The translations under genes were made by a program, and so were the position numbers. A stretch of DNA of 64,000 bases from contig CM067445.1 in the NCBI GenBank assembly GCA_034508935.3, forward strand, positions 44,946,983-45,010,982, read 5' to 3'. The notes beneath the pieces are model-generated. The model saw only the letters and a list, made by a program, of their open reading frames with translations. It made no database searches and was not told the DNA's origin. Below are positions 43,139 to 53,458 of this stretch, one piece after another (position 1 is the first letter of the stretch; the number at the start of each line of letters is the position of its first letter). This DNA is from Berghia stephanieae. Taxonomy: Eukaryota; Mollusca; Gastropoda; Nudibranchia; Aeolidiidae.

Positions 43139-44272
43139 AAAATATTCGTTTCAAACCCAAAGTCATTTCTAGATCCCTCTCTCACCCACTTCTTGAGATC
43201 GCCGATTCGTTCGCCACCATCGCGAAGTAATTTTGACCAGCAGTTAAGCTAAATAGCCAATATTCTCATCACAAACATATAACATAGAAACGATTGAGAC
43301 ATTGAGTATGCTCCGGTGTATGGGGTGAATTTTTAATTCAGAAAAGTGAGTGGAGCAGGCACTTATGTTGGTAACAACAAGATATGAAGTGAGTAGAAAA
43401 GTGCCAGAAGACAATAGAGAATAAAAATTTTTCTCGCGGCGGTGGTGGGGTTTGAACCTGCGACCTTATTGGTACGACAACTCCGCCTGGCAGGTGAGAG
43501 CGTGGCTCTACCGTGTGAGCTATCCACGAACACAAAAATATTCGTTTCAAACCCAAAGTCATTTCTAGATCCCTCTCTCACCCACTTCTTGAGATCGCCG
43601 ATTCGTTCGCCACCATCGCGAAGTAATTTTGACCAGCAGTTAAGCTAAATAGCCAATATTCTCATCACAAACATATAACATAGAAACGATTGAGACATTG
43701 AGTATGCTCCGGTGTATGGGGTGAATTTTTAATTCAGAAAAGTGAGTGGAGCAGGCACTTATGTTGGTAACAACAAGATATGAAGTGAGTAGAAAAGTGC
43801 CAGAAGACAATAGAGAATAAAAATTTTTTTCGCGGCGGTGGTGGGGTTTGAACCTGCGACCTTATTGGTACGACAACTCCGCCTGGCAGGTGAGAGCGTG
43901 GCTCTACCGTGTGAGCTATCCACGAACACAAAAATATTCGTTTCAAACCCAAAGTCATTTCTAGATCCCTCTCTCACCCACTTCTTGAGATCGCCGATTC
44001 GTTCGCCACCATCGCGAAGTAATTTTGACCAGCAGTTAAGCTAAATAGCCAATATTCTCATCACAAACATATAACATAGAAACGATTGAGACATTGAGTA
44101 TGCTCCGGTGTATGGGGTGAATTTTTAATTCAGAAAAGTGAGTGGAGCAGGCACTTATGTTGGTAACAACAAGATATGAAGTGAGTAGAAAAGTGCCAGA
44201 AGACAATAGAGAATAAAAATTTTTTTCGCGGCGGTGGTGGGGTTTGAACCTGCGACCTTATTGGTACGACAA

Positions 44273-44294
44273 CTCCGCCTGGCAGGTGAGAGCG
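44273..44294. other. Centre of the R396 palindrome
   Basis: 22 bp present once, between the arms GGTACGACAA and TTGTCGTACC. The left arm extends into the tRNA-like segment further than the right arm, so the centre is asymmetric, as after a template switch or a trimmed palindrome. Confidence 0.85.
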
Positions 44295-45587
44295 TTGTCG
44301 TACCAATAAGGTCGCAGGTTCAAACCCCACCACCGCCGCGAAAAAAATTTTTATTCTCTATTGTCTTCTGGCACTTTTCTACTCACTTCATATCTTGTTG
44401 TTACCAACATAAGTGCCTGCTCCACTCACTTTTCTGAATTAAAAATTCACCCCATACACCGGAGCATACTCAATGTCTCAATCGTTTCTATGTTATATGT
44501 TTGTGATGAGAATATTGGCTATTTAGCTTAACTGCTGGTCAAAATTACTTCGCGATGGTGGCGAACGAATCGGCGATCTCAAGAAGTGGGTGAGAGAGGG
44601 ATCTAGAAATGACTTTGGGTTTGAAACGAATATTTTTGTGTTCGTGGATAGCTCACACGGTAGAGCCACGCTCTCACCTGCCAGGCGGAGTTGTCGTACC
44701 AATAAGGTCGCAGGTTCAAACCCCACCACCGCCGCGAAAAAAATTTTTATTCTCTATTGTCTTCTGGCACTTTTCTACTCACTTCATATCTTGTTGTTAC
44801 CAACATAAGTGCCTGCTCCACTCACTTTTCTGAATTAAAAATTCACCCCATACACCGGAGCATACTCAATGTCTCAATCGTTTCTATGTTATATGTTTGT
44901 GATGAGAATATTGGCTATTTAGCTTAACTGCTGGTCAAAATTACTTCGCGATGGTGGCGAACGAATCGGCGATCTCAAGAAGTGGGTGAGAGAGGGATCT
45001 AGAAATGACTTTGGGTTTGAAACGAATATTTTTGTGTTCGTGGATAGCTCACACGGTAGAGCCACGCTCTCACCTGCCAGGCGGAGTTGTCGTACCAATA
45101 AGGTCGCAGGTTCAAACCCCACCACCGCCGCGAAAAAAATTTTTATTCTCTATTGTCTTCTGGCACTTTTCTACTCACTTCATATCTTGTTGTTACCAAC
45201 ATAAGTGCCTGCTCCACTCACTTTTCTGAATTAAAAATTCACCCCATACACCGGAGCATACTCAATGTCTCAATCGTTTCTATGTTATATGTTTGTGATG
45301 AGAATATTGGCTATTTAGCTTAACTGCTGGTCAAAATTACTTCGCGATGGTGGCGAACGAATCGGCGATCTCAAGAAGTGGGTGAGAGAGGGATCTAGAA
45401 ATGACTTTGGGTTTGAAACGAATATTTTTGTGTTCGTGGATAGCTCACACGGTAGAGCCACGCTCTCACCTGCCAGGCGGAGTTGTCGTACCAATAAGGT
45501 CGCAGGTTCAAACCCCACCACCGCCGCGAAAAAAATTTTTATTCTCTATTGTCTTCTGGCACTTTTCTACTCACTTCATATCTTGTT

Positions 45588-45600
45588 GTTATGTAAGGTA
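45588..45600. repeat. Probable target duplication, right
   Basis: Second copy of GTTATGTAAGGTA. The sequence after it (CATTCTCAATTTC) would join the sequence before 42919 in an empty allele. Confidence 0.7.
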
Positions 45601-45668
45601 CATTCTCAATTTCTATTTTGACTTAAAGCTCTAAATGACCGGTTACACATTTTACACATTTTACAAAA

Positions 45669-45868
45669 TATAATTCCCTTTATTCATCCCAAAGGGTAAA
45701 TTTGTCTCTAGGATCTATTCCAAGGAAGATTGGAGTAACCCAGACGTCAGCCGGAGTGCAGCGCCACAAATTGAGCTCGGGCGAGGTGACTTGCTCAAAG
45801 CCACACAGCGTAGTGATCGAACACGGTACTTTTCGGGTACGAAGCAAAGACCGTACCGTTGGGGCAGT
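45669..45868 (-). mobile_element. S2 SINE copy
   Basis: Minus strand. Tail complement (ATTCCCTTTATTCATCCC), GTGACTTGCTCAAAGCCACA, head CTGCCCCAACGGTACGGTC. A small deletion shortens the segment after the B-box-like region. Confidence 0.9.
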
Positions 45869-46084
45869 ATGGGGACGTAAGTAAGAGTTTTTTTTTAAGG
45901 ACTCAATTTTACGCTGTTCTTCCTCGACTGGATACATATTTTTTACATCTTTATCTTAAACCAGTGCCTGTTCCCTAATTTGTCACATTAATGTTCCTTA
46001 TTTATAACTTCTTTTTGAACGCAAATTTGAGTAATAATGAGCGTAATGAGAGAAACAATTTGTAAAGTCACAGAATAATTGTTA

Positions 46085-46330
46085 AAGTATGACACTCGAT
46101 TTAAGATCGGAAGATCCAGGGTTCAAGCCTCGCTCGGCGCATAGTCGAGTCCTTGAAAAAATGAGTACCTAGCCGTCAACAGCGTTGTCTATGTCGGAAA
46201 AAAAAGATTGTATTATCGCCTAACAGGCGTCATGTCTCGTTCTATGTGTTACGTGTTGTTGTTGGTCGGGAACCCTTTGTAAAGTGTTTTGATCACGTTT
46301 AGTGGATATTGTCCTATATAAAAGCTCACT
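46085..46330 (+). mobile_element. S1 SINE copy with body deletion
   Basis: TATGACACTCGATTTAAGAT, B box GGTTCAAGCC, AGTCCTTGAAAAAATGAGTA (deletion of the CTCTTTACTCACATTC part), CGCCTAACAGGCGTCATGTC, and tail TATTGTCCTATATAAAAGC. Confidence 0.9.
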
Positions 46331-46674
46331 TTTAAATGCGATCTCATTATAAAAAGGCGGTAGCTTAATTTTATGGGTCGTTCCGCGAAAACGGAAACTA
46401 AAATAGATATAAATGCTTAACAGAACAAATCATTAATTATTGTCCTATCATTTTATACAACATTTGTTCCACTGTGTTAACATAGACAAGCTATTTCAAT
46501 TTATCATCCTCTACACTTTCTGGTCAAACACCCTGTATAAATGGTGTCCTCAGTATGCCACAATTTCTACGTCATTGTTTAAATGTGATCGACCACGTCA
46601 ATATTATGATATTACATAGGAATTAACGAGATGGATAAAGTCGAGTCTAAAGTCAGCATTAGACTTCTATAAAT
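46331..46674. other. No recognised feature
   Basis: Unassigned AT-rich sequence between two S1 copies. Confidence 0.4.
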
Positions 46675-46970
46675 GAGCTTTTATATAGAGCACCATCCAC
46701 TAAACGTGCTCAAGGCGCTTTACAAGGGGTCCCTGGCCAACAGCGAAATTTAACATGTAGGAAGACACATGACGACTCTTAGACGATATTACAATTTTTT
46801 TCGGACAGAGACAACGCTGTGAACGGCCAGGTACTCATTTTACACCTGACTACAGGGAGAGAATGTGAGTAAACAGTCGTAACCAAGGACTCAACTGTGC
46901 GCCGAGTGCTAGTGAAGCTCGAACCCCATACCTTCCGATCCGGAAGCAAGTGTCATACCACAAGACGACA
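46675..46970 (-). mobile_element. S1 SINE copy, full length
   Basis: Tail complement GAGCTTTTATATAGAGCACC, GTGCTCAAGGCGCTTTACAA, GGTACTCATTTTACACCTG, B box complement GCTCGAACCCC. Inverted relative to the copy 350 bp upstream. Confidence 0.92.
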
Positions 46971-47216
46971 TGGACACGTTCTAGGGAAATCTGTTGTTCA
47001 CTGATTATGTCCCTTCTTTGTGTCCAACACAGTGAATACTCTTTCTAGGTAGAGAAGTTAGACTTGGTCAACAACATTTCTCATATCGTGGTGGTTTCTA
47101 AGAGTGAACAAACAAAAATCACAAATTAATCAAACCAACTCATGCGAACATGCTGCAAAGCTGAGATGACAGTCCATGAACCCACTTTGCTCAATCCGGT
47201 TATCTCGACGAGTACA

Positions 47217-47522
47217 TGTAGGTCTGACATCACAACCCACTTATGTACCTAGTTTATTTTCCAATATGGCGTCGTTTCCATAGCTACGGGCAACTTTTTC
47301 CGAAAAAAAGTTGTATGCAATCGTCCTTCCCAAACATAGACACTATGACTGTGCACATATGTTTGGGATATTTCATCAAATAAACAAAATGACCCTTTAG
47401 TGTCCGTCCGTCCCCCTCCCCTTTAATATTGTTGTAATGAACAATATTTTACGTCATTTTTTAAGATTTTCATTACAAAGATGAGCCAATAAGGAACTGT
47501 TTGGTTGTCAGACCTGCAAATA
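47217..47522. mobile_element. M-I MITE with internal insertion
   Basis: Left end TGTAGGTCTGACATCACAAC to CCTAGTTTA (47256). The element resumes at ATATTGTTGTAATGAACAAT (47427) and ends GTCAGACCTGCAAATACGTG. The inserted part is described separately. Confidence 0.82.
47257..47426. mobile_element. 170-bp insertion of unknown class inside M-I
   Basis: Flanked by TTTA on both sides (possible 4-bp target duplication). Inside, CCCAAACATAGACAC and GTGCACATATGTTTGGG form an imperfect dyad. No match elsewhere in the window. Confidence 0.5.
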
Positions 47523-47754
47523 CGTGTCACGTCGTGTATTCTGTATTTCGTAATTGGCTCTATCTGCATGTTCAAATTGTATGTACTTGGAGTTTGGCTA
47601 AACAGAATGCATTTATTCATTAGTCATTCAATATTTGTACAGGAAGTGCAGGATAAATGTCAATGAATATATACCGATTTCAGGTCTATTTACGTAAACA
47701 GTCATTAATTTCCACTCGTCCAATTTAAATTACGATTAGTTTCAGGATTATTAA

Positions 47755-48030
47755 ACCGCTTGAAAGTCCAGGGCTCGAGACCCGCTCCGGGCGGTTTTTT
47801 GTTGAGCTTTGGAAAAAAAAAAGCTCTTTACACAAATTCTGTCACCGTACTCATGTGTAAAATGAGGACCTGTCCGTTAACAGCGTTGTATCTTTGGGGA
47901 AATATTATCGTCTTACAGTCATAAAGTTTCATTCTGCATGTATAATCTGATGCTGCAGCTGTTGGCTAGGGACCCCTTGTAAAGCGTTTGGGCACGTTTA
48001 GTGGATATTGCGCTTTATGAAAGCCCAAGT
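47755..48030 (+). mobile_element. S1 SINE copy, A box region lost
   Basis: GGGCTCGAGACCCGCTCC (B box side), CTCTTTACACAAATTCTGTC, GTGTAAAATGAGGACCTGTC, and tail TTTGGGCACGTTTAGTGG then GCGCTTTATGAAAGCCCAAG. Confidence 0.85.
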
Positions 48031-48037
48031 TTCTTGG

Positions 48038-48165
48038 CTTGTTTTTTTTTTAATTCTTATTTTTTGGTTTGTTGGGTTTTTTTTTTTTTTGGTTTTTTTT
48101 TTTTTTTTTGGTCTTTGTTTATTTATTTTTTTCTTGTTTTTTTTTTTTGTTGCTTTGTTTAATTT
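48038..48165. repeat. T-rich tract with G interruptions
   Basis: Runs of TTTTTTTTTGG and TTTG, directly after the S1 3' end. Possibly grown from the SINE tail. Confidence 0.8.
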
Positions 48166-48274
48166 TAAAAATCTGACAAAGCGCTTTTATATGTGACGTA
48201 TTTATCTCTGGCATTGATCACGTGATCTGTTGATGTTTACCAATCGTATTTCTCACTATTAAGGAAATCTGACT

Positions 48275-48532
48275 AATATGCTGGTATGTCACTCGCTTTC
48301 GGATCAGAAGTTCCTGGGTTCAAGCCTCGCTCGGCGCATACCGGGTCCTTTACTCAGGTGTAAAATGAGTATTTGGCTGCTAACAGAGTTGTCTCTGTCG
48401 GAAAAAAAATGTATTATTGCCTAATAGGCGCCATGTCTCGTTCTACATTTTAAGTGTTGCTGTTGGCTAGGGACACCTTGTAAAGCGCTTTGAGCACGTT
48501 TAGTGGATATTGCGCAATATAAAAGCTCAAGT
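48275..48532 (+). mobile_element. S1 SINE copy with body deletion
   Basis: GCTGGTATGTCACTCGCTTT, B box GGTTCAAGCC, CTCGGCGCATACCGGGTCC, direct jump to TTTACTCAGGTGTAAAATG, then TGTCGGAAAAAAAATG and a full tail. Confidence 0.92.
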
Positions 48533-48539
48533 CTATAAA

Positions 48540-48576
48540 ATCCCAAGTGCTGTATCAACTGAGCTCTCGGGAATCC
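48540..48576 (-). mobile_element. S3 SINE head scrap
   Basis: The complement reads TTCCCGAGAGCTCAGTTGAT then ACAGCACTTGGG, the S3 A box region only. Confidence 0.5.
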
Positions 48577-49035
48577 CTTGTAAGATTAAGAGTTGAACGA
48601 AATACCTTATTTGAGGAAAGTAAATTTTATTTGTGAAACGTCGAAAGGCTTAAACATTTTTGATTCTGATTAATATAAATTTGAACTCAATTTTCTGCGT
48701 CAATTTAATTCCGCACGGAGAGTGCCTTCGAGGGTAAATGGAGTACAGGGAGCCCAAGGAGGAGGTGCTATCAAGACACAGCAGACTAGACGGGGGAGAC
48801 TAACCACGGAGTTGGGACACAAGGCATAGCTTGTTTGTTTTGGTTTTGGTTATTTTGTTGTTTTGTTTTGTTTTGTTTGTTCTTTTGTTTGTTTGTGTTT
48901 TTTGTTTGTTTGTTTGTTTGTTTTTTGTTTGTTTGTTTTTTTTGGGGGGGGTTGTTTTCGTTTCTTTTTTTTGTTTTGTTTTTGTTTTTATTTTTGTTTT
49001 TGTTTATTGGGAATTTCTTCTGATTATTTGGGGAG
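48577..49035. other. Unannotated, then T/G-rich tract
   Basis: 48577-48828 has no recognised element. 48829-49010 is TTTG/TTTTG-rich with a T-run into GGGGGGG at 48943. Confidence 0.5.
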
Positions 49036-49316
49036 TCCAGCCAAGATCCTCATCTTGGCAACAACAAAAAACTCTCAAACATGTTATATCTTTGAAGACC
49101 TCGCGAATCCCAGGTTTGAGAGCTTTTGCCAAGATGAGGGTCATTCAAATCGATCGATACTAGAAGGACAAGGTTGTTTGTTTTGTTTGTTTGGTTTGGT
49201 TTTTTGGGGGGGGGGTTTTTGGGTTTTTATTTTGGGAGGGGGGGGGTTGGATTTTATTTTGGTCAATTTTTATAATACGTGTCTTTCTAGAATACGCAAA
49301 TTAACTGGTTATTTGG
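49036..49316. mobile_element. FB foldback interrupted by a T/G-rich tract
   Basis: Arms CCTCATCTTGGCAACAAC and TTTTGCCAAGATGAGG, centre AACTCTCAAACATG against CAGGTTTGAGAGC. The right side, after GATACTAGAAGGACAAGG, is replaced by TTTGG and GGGGGGGGG sequence (49170-49255). The outer end AATTAACTGGTTA survives at 49300-49312. Confidence 0.8.
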
Positions 49317-49328
49317 GGGGGGGGGGGG

Positions 49329-49548
49329 CGCTTGGCTCAGCGGTACGGTCTTTGCTTCGTACCCGAAAGATACCGAGTTCGATCACCCGCCACTGCGTGG
49401 TGTTGCCTTGAGCAAGTCATCTCGCCCTAGCTCAATTTAGGGCTCTGCACTGCGGGCTGGCGCCTTGGTTATTCCAGTATTCCCTTGGAATAGACCCTCA
49501 GACAAATTTCCCCTACGGATGAATACAGGTACTTTTATTTATCTTATT
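49329..49548 (+). mobile_element. S2 SINE copy, full length
   Basis: GCGCTTGGCTCAGCGGTACG (A box region), GAGTTCGATCACCCGCC (B-box-like), GCCTTGAGCAAGTCATCTCG, CTGCACTGCGGGCTGGCGCC, TTCCCTTGGAATAGACCCTC, and tail GGATGAATACAGGTACTTTT. Confidence 0.93.
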
Positions 49549-49797
49549 TAAAGAAGACGTTCATTCCAAAATGTTACCAGATTGACGTGATAAATTACAT
49601 AGGGATGAATCAAATCGAATGCCAGATGGATTAGAGCACTTAAACCCGTTTTTCTTTTTTACAAACTCGATAAATTATTGTGATTTATCAGGAAGTTGTC
49701 ATCGTGGTTAACGGGTTAATTTATAATCGATGTCAGATGGCAGCTGGTCAAGATTAAGATGTTATTTGCATACCGTCGGAGCCAACCGGTGCTAAAA
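49549..49797. other. No recognised feature
   Basis: Unassigned. Confidence 0.35.
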
Positions 49798-49957
49798 AAA
49801 TTAACAATCTCTGTTGACAGTTATTTATAGAATGGATTGGGAGGCGTTTGGAGTATTTATTGACCTTTGACTTTTACATACCAAATACCAAATTTTAATG
49901 TCTGGTCTTAATAATGATCACAGATGTCCCGAGCAAGATTGGACGATTTTACTCCAC
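49798..49957. repeat. Repeat H, copy 1
   Basis: Direct repeat with 51007-51148: TTAACAATCT, AGTTATTTATAGAATGG, GGAGTATTTATTGACCTTTG, TCTTAATAATGATCA, CCCGAGCAAGATTG. Together the copies bracket a 1.05 kb block of M-I, LINE and ATT sequence. Confidence 0.85.
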
Positions 49958-49968
49958 GTGTACATATA

Positions 49969-50049
49969 TGCAGGTCTGACATCTGAACGCTATTATAGGC
50001 CTAGATAGTTTAATATAGTTGTAATGACACTATTTTTCGTCATTTTAAA
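49969..50049. mobile_element. M-I MITE, left part
   Basis: TATGCAGGTCTGACATCTGA to ATTTTTCGTCATTTTAAAAA. It is cut by the start of the LINE remnant. Confidence 0.75.
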
Positions 50050-50850
50050 AAAGATTTCCCACGATTGAATGACGACAAAACGAAGGTGGTGTAGCTATGT
50101 ATGGAACAGAAGATTTTGGAGCGAGACGAAATTCAAAGTGAGAGAAATTGTCTATAGATGTTGTTGACAAGGTAAAAAATATTGGAGCATTCTTAGATTC
50201 GGAACTGTCGATGGACCACCAAATGTAAAACAATGATCCAGTCATTGACATGTTAGTTGATGAAACTGGATCTGTTCGATAGTTGCTTTCTGAAGATGTT
50301 ACCAAGAAACAAGTCTTTTCTCTTTTATTTTAAAAGCTGGGTTACTGTAATGCTCTGACGTTTGGTTTCTCGGAAAATAAGCTCGGGCGGCTGCAGACGG
50401 TCCAAAATAATGCTTCCAGATTGGTCTTTCGAAAGCGGACGTTTGACTCTGCCACACCTCTCCTTCGAAGATTACACTGGCTGCCTGTTGAGAAAAGGGT
50501 CACACTCAAAGCATGTGTCCTAGTTTTACGTTGTCTGAAAAACACCTACCTCACAAAACTCCGAAAGAAATATTCCACAACCCGATCTTTGCGTTCCCCC
50601 AATGACACCACCCGTTTGCTATCCCACGAATTTGTGGAGGAACAAGGTCCTTTCCTCCATTTGGTCCGTCTGAATAGAACACAATTCCATAGAGAATCCG
50701 AGAGTCCAAATCGTTGTGTGTCCTTGAAAACATTTCCTTGTTGATATGTGTTTTCTTTGATATTGTTTTGTGTTGACTTGAAGCGCCAAGAGCTTCTTGG
50801 TTGAGTATTCCGTGAGCCCTATAAGAGTCTATTATTATTTTTATCATCTT
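50050..50850 (+). pseudogene. CR1/L2-like LINE remnant, RT C-terminal part and 3' end
   Basis: Shifting frames give a NDDKTKVV segment, then a DKVKNIGAFLDSELSMDHQ-like segment, then LGYCNALTFGFSENKLGRLQ, TVQNNASRLVFRKRTFDSAT and LLRRLHWLPVEKRVTLKACV, the post-catalytic region of CR1/L2-type reverse transcriptase (S.LDYCN, LQ.VQN.AARL, LHWLPV). It ends with GCGCCAAGAGCTTCTTGG and an ATT-rich tail. The frame is interrupted several times, so it is inactive. Confidence 0.88.
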
Positions 50851-50854
50851 TATC

Positions 50855-50881
50855 ATTATCACTATTATTATTATTATTATT

Positions 50882-50976
<95 letters not shown>

Positions 50977-50980
50977 TTGC
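50855..50980. repeat. ATT microsatellite at a LINE 3' end
   Basis: ATT/TTA units directly continuous with the LINE tail ATTATTTTTATCATC. It probably grew from the tail. Confidence 0.95.
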
Positions 50981-51006
50981 ACGCTGTTGATGCCAAACAT
51001 TAAACA

Positions 51007-51148
51007 ATTAACAATCTGCATTGAAAGTTATTTATAGAATGGGTTGGAGGCGTTTTGGAGTATTTATTGACCTTTGACTCCTACGTACAAAATGTCTGTC
51101 TTAATAATGATCATAGATTTCCCGAGCAAGATTGTACGATGTTACTCC
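51007..51148. repeat. Repeat H, copy 2
   Basis: Partner of 49798-49957 in direct orientation. Confidence 0.85.
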
Positions 51149-51267
51149 ATTCAGACTTGATATTAACCCTTTTTACCTCGTGAGGAATACCACGAGAGCA
51201 ATCTAACTTTGACCGTCCTAGTAAGATTCATCGCTGCTTTCTAGATTTGACTTGAGGTTTTTTAAGA

Positions 51268-51445
51268 TGGCTATGTTGTCTTGTGGTATAACGCTCGCTT
51301 TCGGATCGGAAGATGCTATGTTCGAGCCTCGCTCGGTGCATAGTTGAGTCCTTGGAAAAGGCTCTTTTCATATGCTCTCACCGTACTCCGGTGTAAAATG
51401 AGTACCTGCCCGTTATCAGCGCTGTCTCTGTCAGAAAAAGATTGT
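51268..51445 (+). mobile_element. S1 SINE, truncated and fused to M-A
   Basis: Head GGCTATGTTGTCTTGTGGTA, CTCGCTTTCGGATCGG, GTTCGAGCCTCGCTCGG and body to CTCTGTCAGAAAAAGATTG. It then switches to M-A subtype 2 sequence (GAGTATTTTACCTAAAGGTA, 51452-51475). Confidence 0.88.
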
Positions 51446-51482
51446 GGATATTGTGAGTATTTTACCTAAAGGTATAGCATCA
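51446..51482 (+). mobile_element. M-A MITE right-end scrap
   Basis: TTGTGAGTATTTTACCTAAA then GGTATAGCATCA. It is the right 35 bp of subtype 2. Confidence 0.6.
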
Positions 51483-52111
51483 AACTTGTCAGATGCCATT
51501 ATTCAATTCCTTCATCACTGTGTTAAAATATTGTGATAAATGCTCACAAACTGTGGGGGGCTGATCGGTACGGCTACTTAACACGCGCTAAAGGTAGCTT
51601 TGCTCATGCTCCATCTTGTATCGATACAACTTTGCTATGCAATCTCAAAGATTGCTTTATAGTGCCTTGTATACGAATGACATCCGGCTGGTGATAATTG
51701 TAATCGTCATTATAATGACACTCCAGACTAACATTCCACTAACCCATTGACCTTTGACCCTAAGGGGAGATCAAAGGCACTTAATCGATATACAAAATAT
51801 CAAATCGATATACCTTGAGTGCGTTTCGATATTATGTTACTTCACACTTTGGCTAAAACGTGAAAAAAATCCTAGTTTTGTGTGTTTGATGTAAAAGAGT
51901 AAGATATATCAATATGATATAATATTATCATCCTTATGCAACATATGGGATCCATTGCGTCAAACAGCTATCGTGCCAAAGCAAAGCAGGACTTGCCTAG
52001 TGAATTTTAAAGAAAACAATAAAAGAAAAATTTTAACCTCAATATTAGTTACCCTAAGAAAATTGACTGAATCTCTCCTTGATGATAACAAAAAGCTTCC
52101 ACGAATGTATA
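51483..52111. other. No recognised feature
   Basis: The overlapping frames at 51955-52190 have no domain signal. Confidence 0.4.
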
Positions 52112-52410
52112 ACACGATTCTTGCGCTCTTTTGGAATTCCACGAGCTTGTGAGTGCGCGTTGGGGACACAGTACGAATTCCCAAACGCAAGAGTATAAGA
52201 CATCTTTTATTCTTCTACCCCTCAATCGATTCATATTTCGTCATCGTTAAATAAAAACATGTTAAAAACCACTTAAGTAATCCTTTTTTGTTAATAACCC
52301 GAATTTAAGTGAAATTTACTCTTGATAATCTGATGTCCCAAATTATATTTTCTGTTCATGATATCATTACGCGTTACTATTTAGGGAGAGGGTGGAATAA
52401 TCAGTTTTAA
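52112..52410 (+). repeat. Repeat G, copy 2
   Basis: Partner of 5735-6065 on the opposite strand. Confidence 0.75.
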
Positions 52411-52456
52411 CATCTAGATCATTGCGACATAACTCCGGTCTGTGACGGTGAGTCTC

Positions 52457-52458
52457 AT

Positions 52459-52537
<79 letters not shown>
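52457..52537. repeat. TA microsatellite
   Basis: Pure TA run with one TAATAT interruption. Confidence 0.97.
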
Positions 52538-52539
<2 letters not shown>

Positions 52540-52882
52540 CTAAATGTCAAGTCGATTGTGGGTCGTCCTTGTCTCGTTCTAGATTGAGGTCAAGATCAAT
52601 TGCATTGGTGATTACGTGCATCAACTTCTTTGTACATGAATCAACAAATCGTGCGGTTTAACATATCTATGAGGTAAAGATAAGTGTGGATTTTGTCAAA
52701 TCAATTTGGCCATAATTGAAGTAATTTTTCATTACTCTATCTTCCATTCTTCAGCTGATTTGTATTGTTTGAATCTTATTCTAAAATTGGCTTGATTGAC
52801 AATATTGATGTGTCGACAGTCACGTAGGCGGTATCCTTCCACGGCAAGGTGTATTCCTTCACTAGACTTTTGCCCTTTACTC

Positions 52883-53210
52883 GCGGCTACGTGGTCTTCT
52901 TGGTGTGACATTCGCTTTCGGATTGGAAAGGTGCTGGGTTCGAGCCTGGCTCGACACATAGAAGAGTCCTTGGAAAAGGCTCTCTACTCGCATTCTCTCA
53001 CCGCATTCAGTTGTAAATTGATTATCTGGCCGTTAACAAAGGCTAGAGGTGCCTAAATGAGCCAGTTAACCGCTTTGTCTCTGTCTGGAAAAAAAATTGC
53101 GGCATCGCCCAAGAGGCGTCTTGTCTCGTTCTACATGTTAAGTGTTGCAGTTTGTCAGGGGTCAGGCGCTTTGAGAACTTTAAGTGGATATTGCGCTATA
53201 TAAAAGCTAA
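52883..53210 (+). mobile_element. S1 SINE, full length with a 27-bp insertion
   Basis: GCGGCTACGTGGTCTTCTTG, B box GGTTCGAGCC, full body and tail GCGCTATATAAAAGC. Between GGCCGTTAAC and GTTAACCGC lies an extra 27 bp (53037-53063), flanked by GTTAAC on both sides. Confidence 0.93.
53037..53063. mobile_element. 27-bp insertion shared with 33840
   Basis: Contains GCTAGAGGTGCCTAAATGAG continuing CCA, identical to the edge of the Penelope-like fragment at 33843-33867. The GTTAAC duplication around it looks like a target duplication, so it may be an extremely 5'-truncated retroelement insertion. Confidence 0.55.
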
Positions 53211-53458
53211 ATGGTTTTTGTTTTTGTTGGAGTGTTTTACCACGATTAGCAACTTATATGTGCCAATTTTCTTCTACGTATTAAAGTGTAAGAATACAGA
53301 TCAAAAGTGTGTTGTCAAAAACCGATTCCAATCTCATTGGAAGTGTAGAACCGGAGGACTGGATACATATCTTATGAAATTGATCTTCTGGTTTTAGAGA
53401 GATGGCGTCTTATTTTCTAATCCTATATTATGCTGTTCGTTGATTAAAAAAAAGTATT

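Larger units (their letters stand above)
42932..45591. mobile_element. R396: palindromic array of 396-bp tRNA-bearing units
   Basis: Left arm: three full 396-bp units and a partial fourth in one orientation, with landmarks repeating exactly 396 bp apart (42942, 43338, 43734, 44130). Right arm: the same units inverted (44523, 44919, 45315). The symmetric arms end at 44272 and start at 44295, leaving a 22-bp asymmetric centre. Units are almost identical, with few substitutions such as one base near 43430. Each unit has a tRNA-like segment with pol III boxes. Identical 13-bp sequences flank the whole array, as if it inserted in one event. It codes for no plausible protein, and the repeated short frames are shadows. 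I do not recognise the family. Confidence 0.92.

Noticed and set aside
42942-45634. Repeated 67-79 residue frames such as MVGFEPATLLVRQ and MREGSRNDFGFETN
   Set aside because: The frames recur because the 396-bp unit recurs, and the first lies on the tRNA-like segment. There is no protein family or codon conservation beyond DNA identity.
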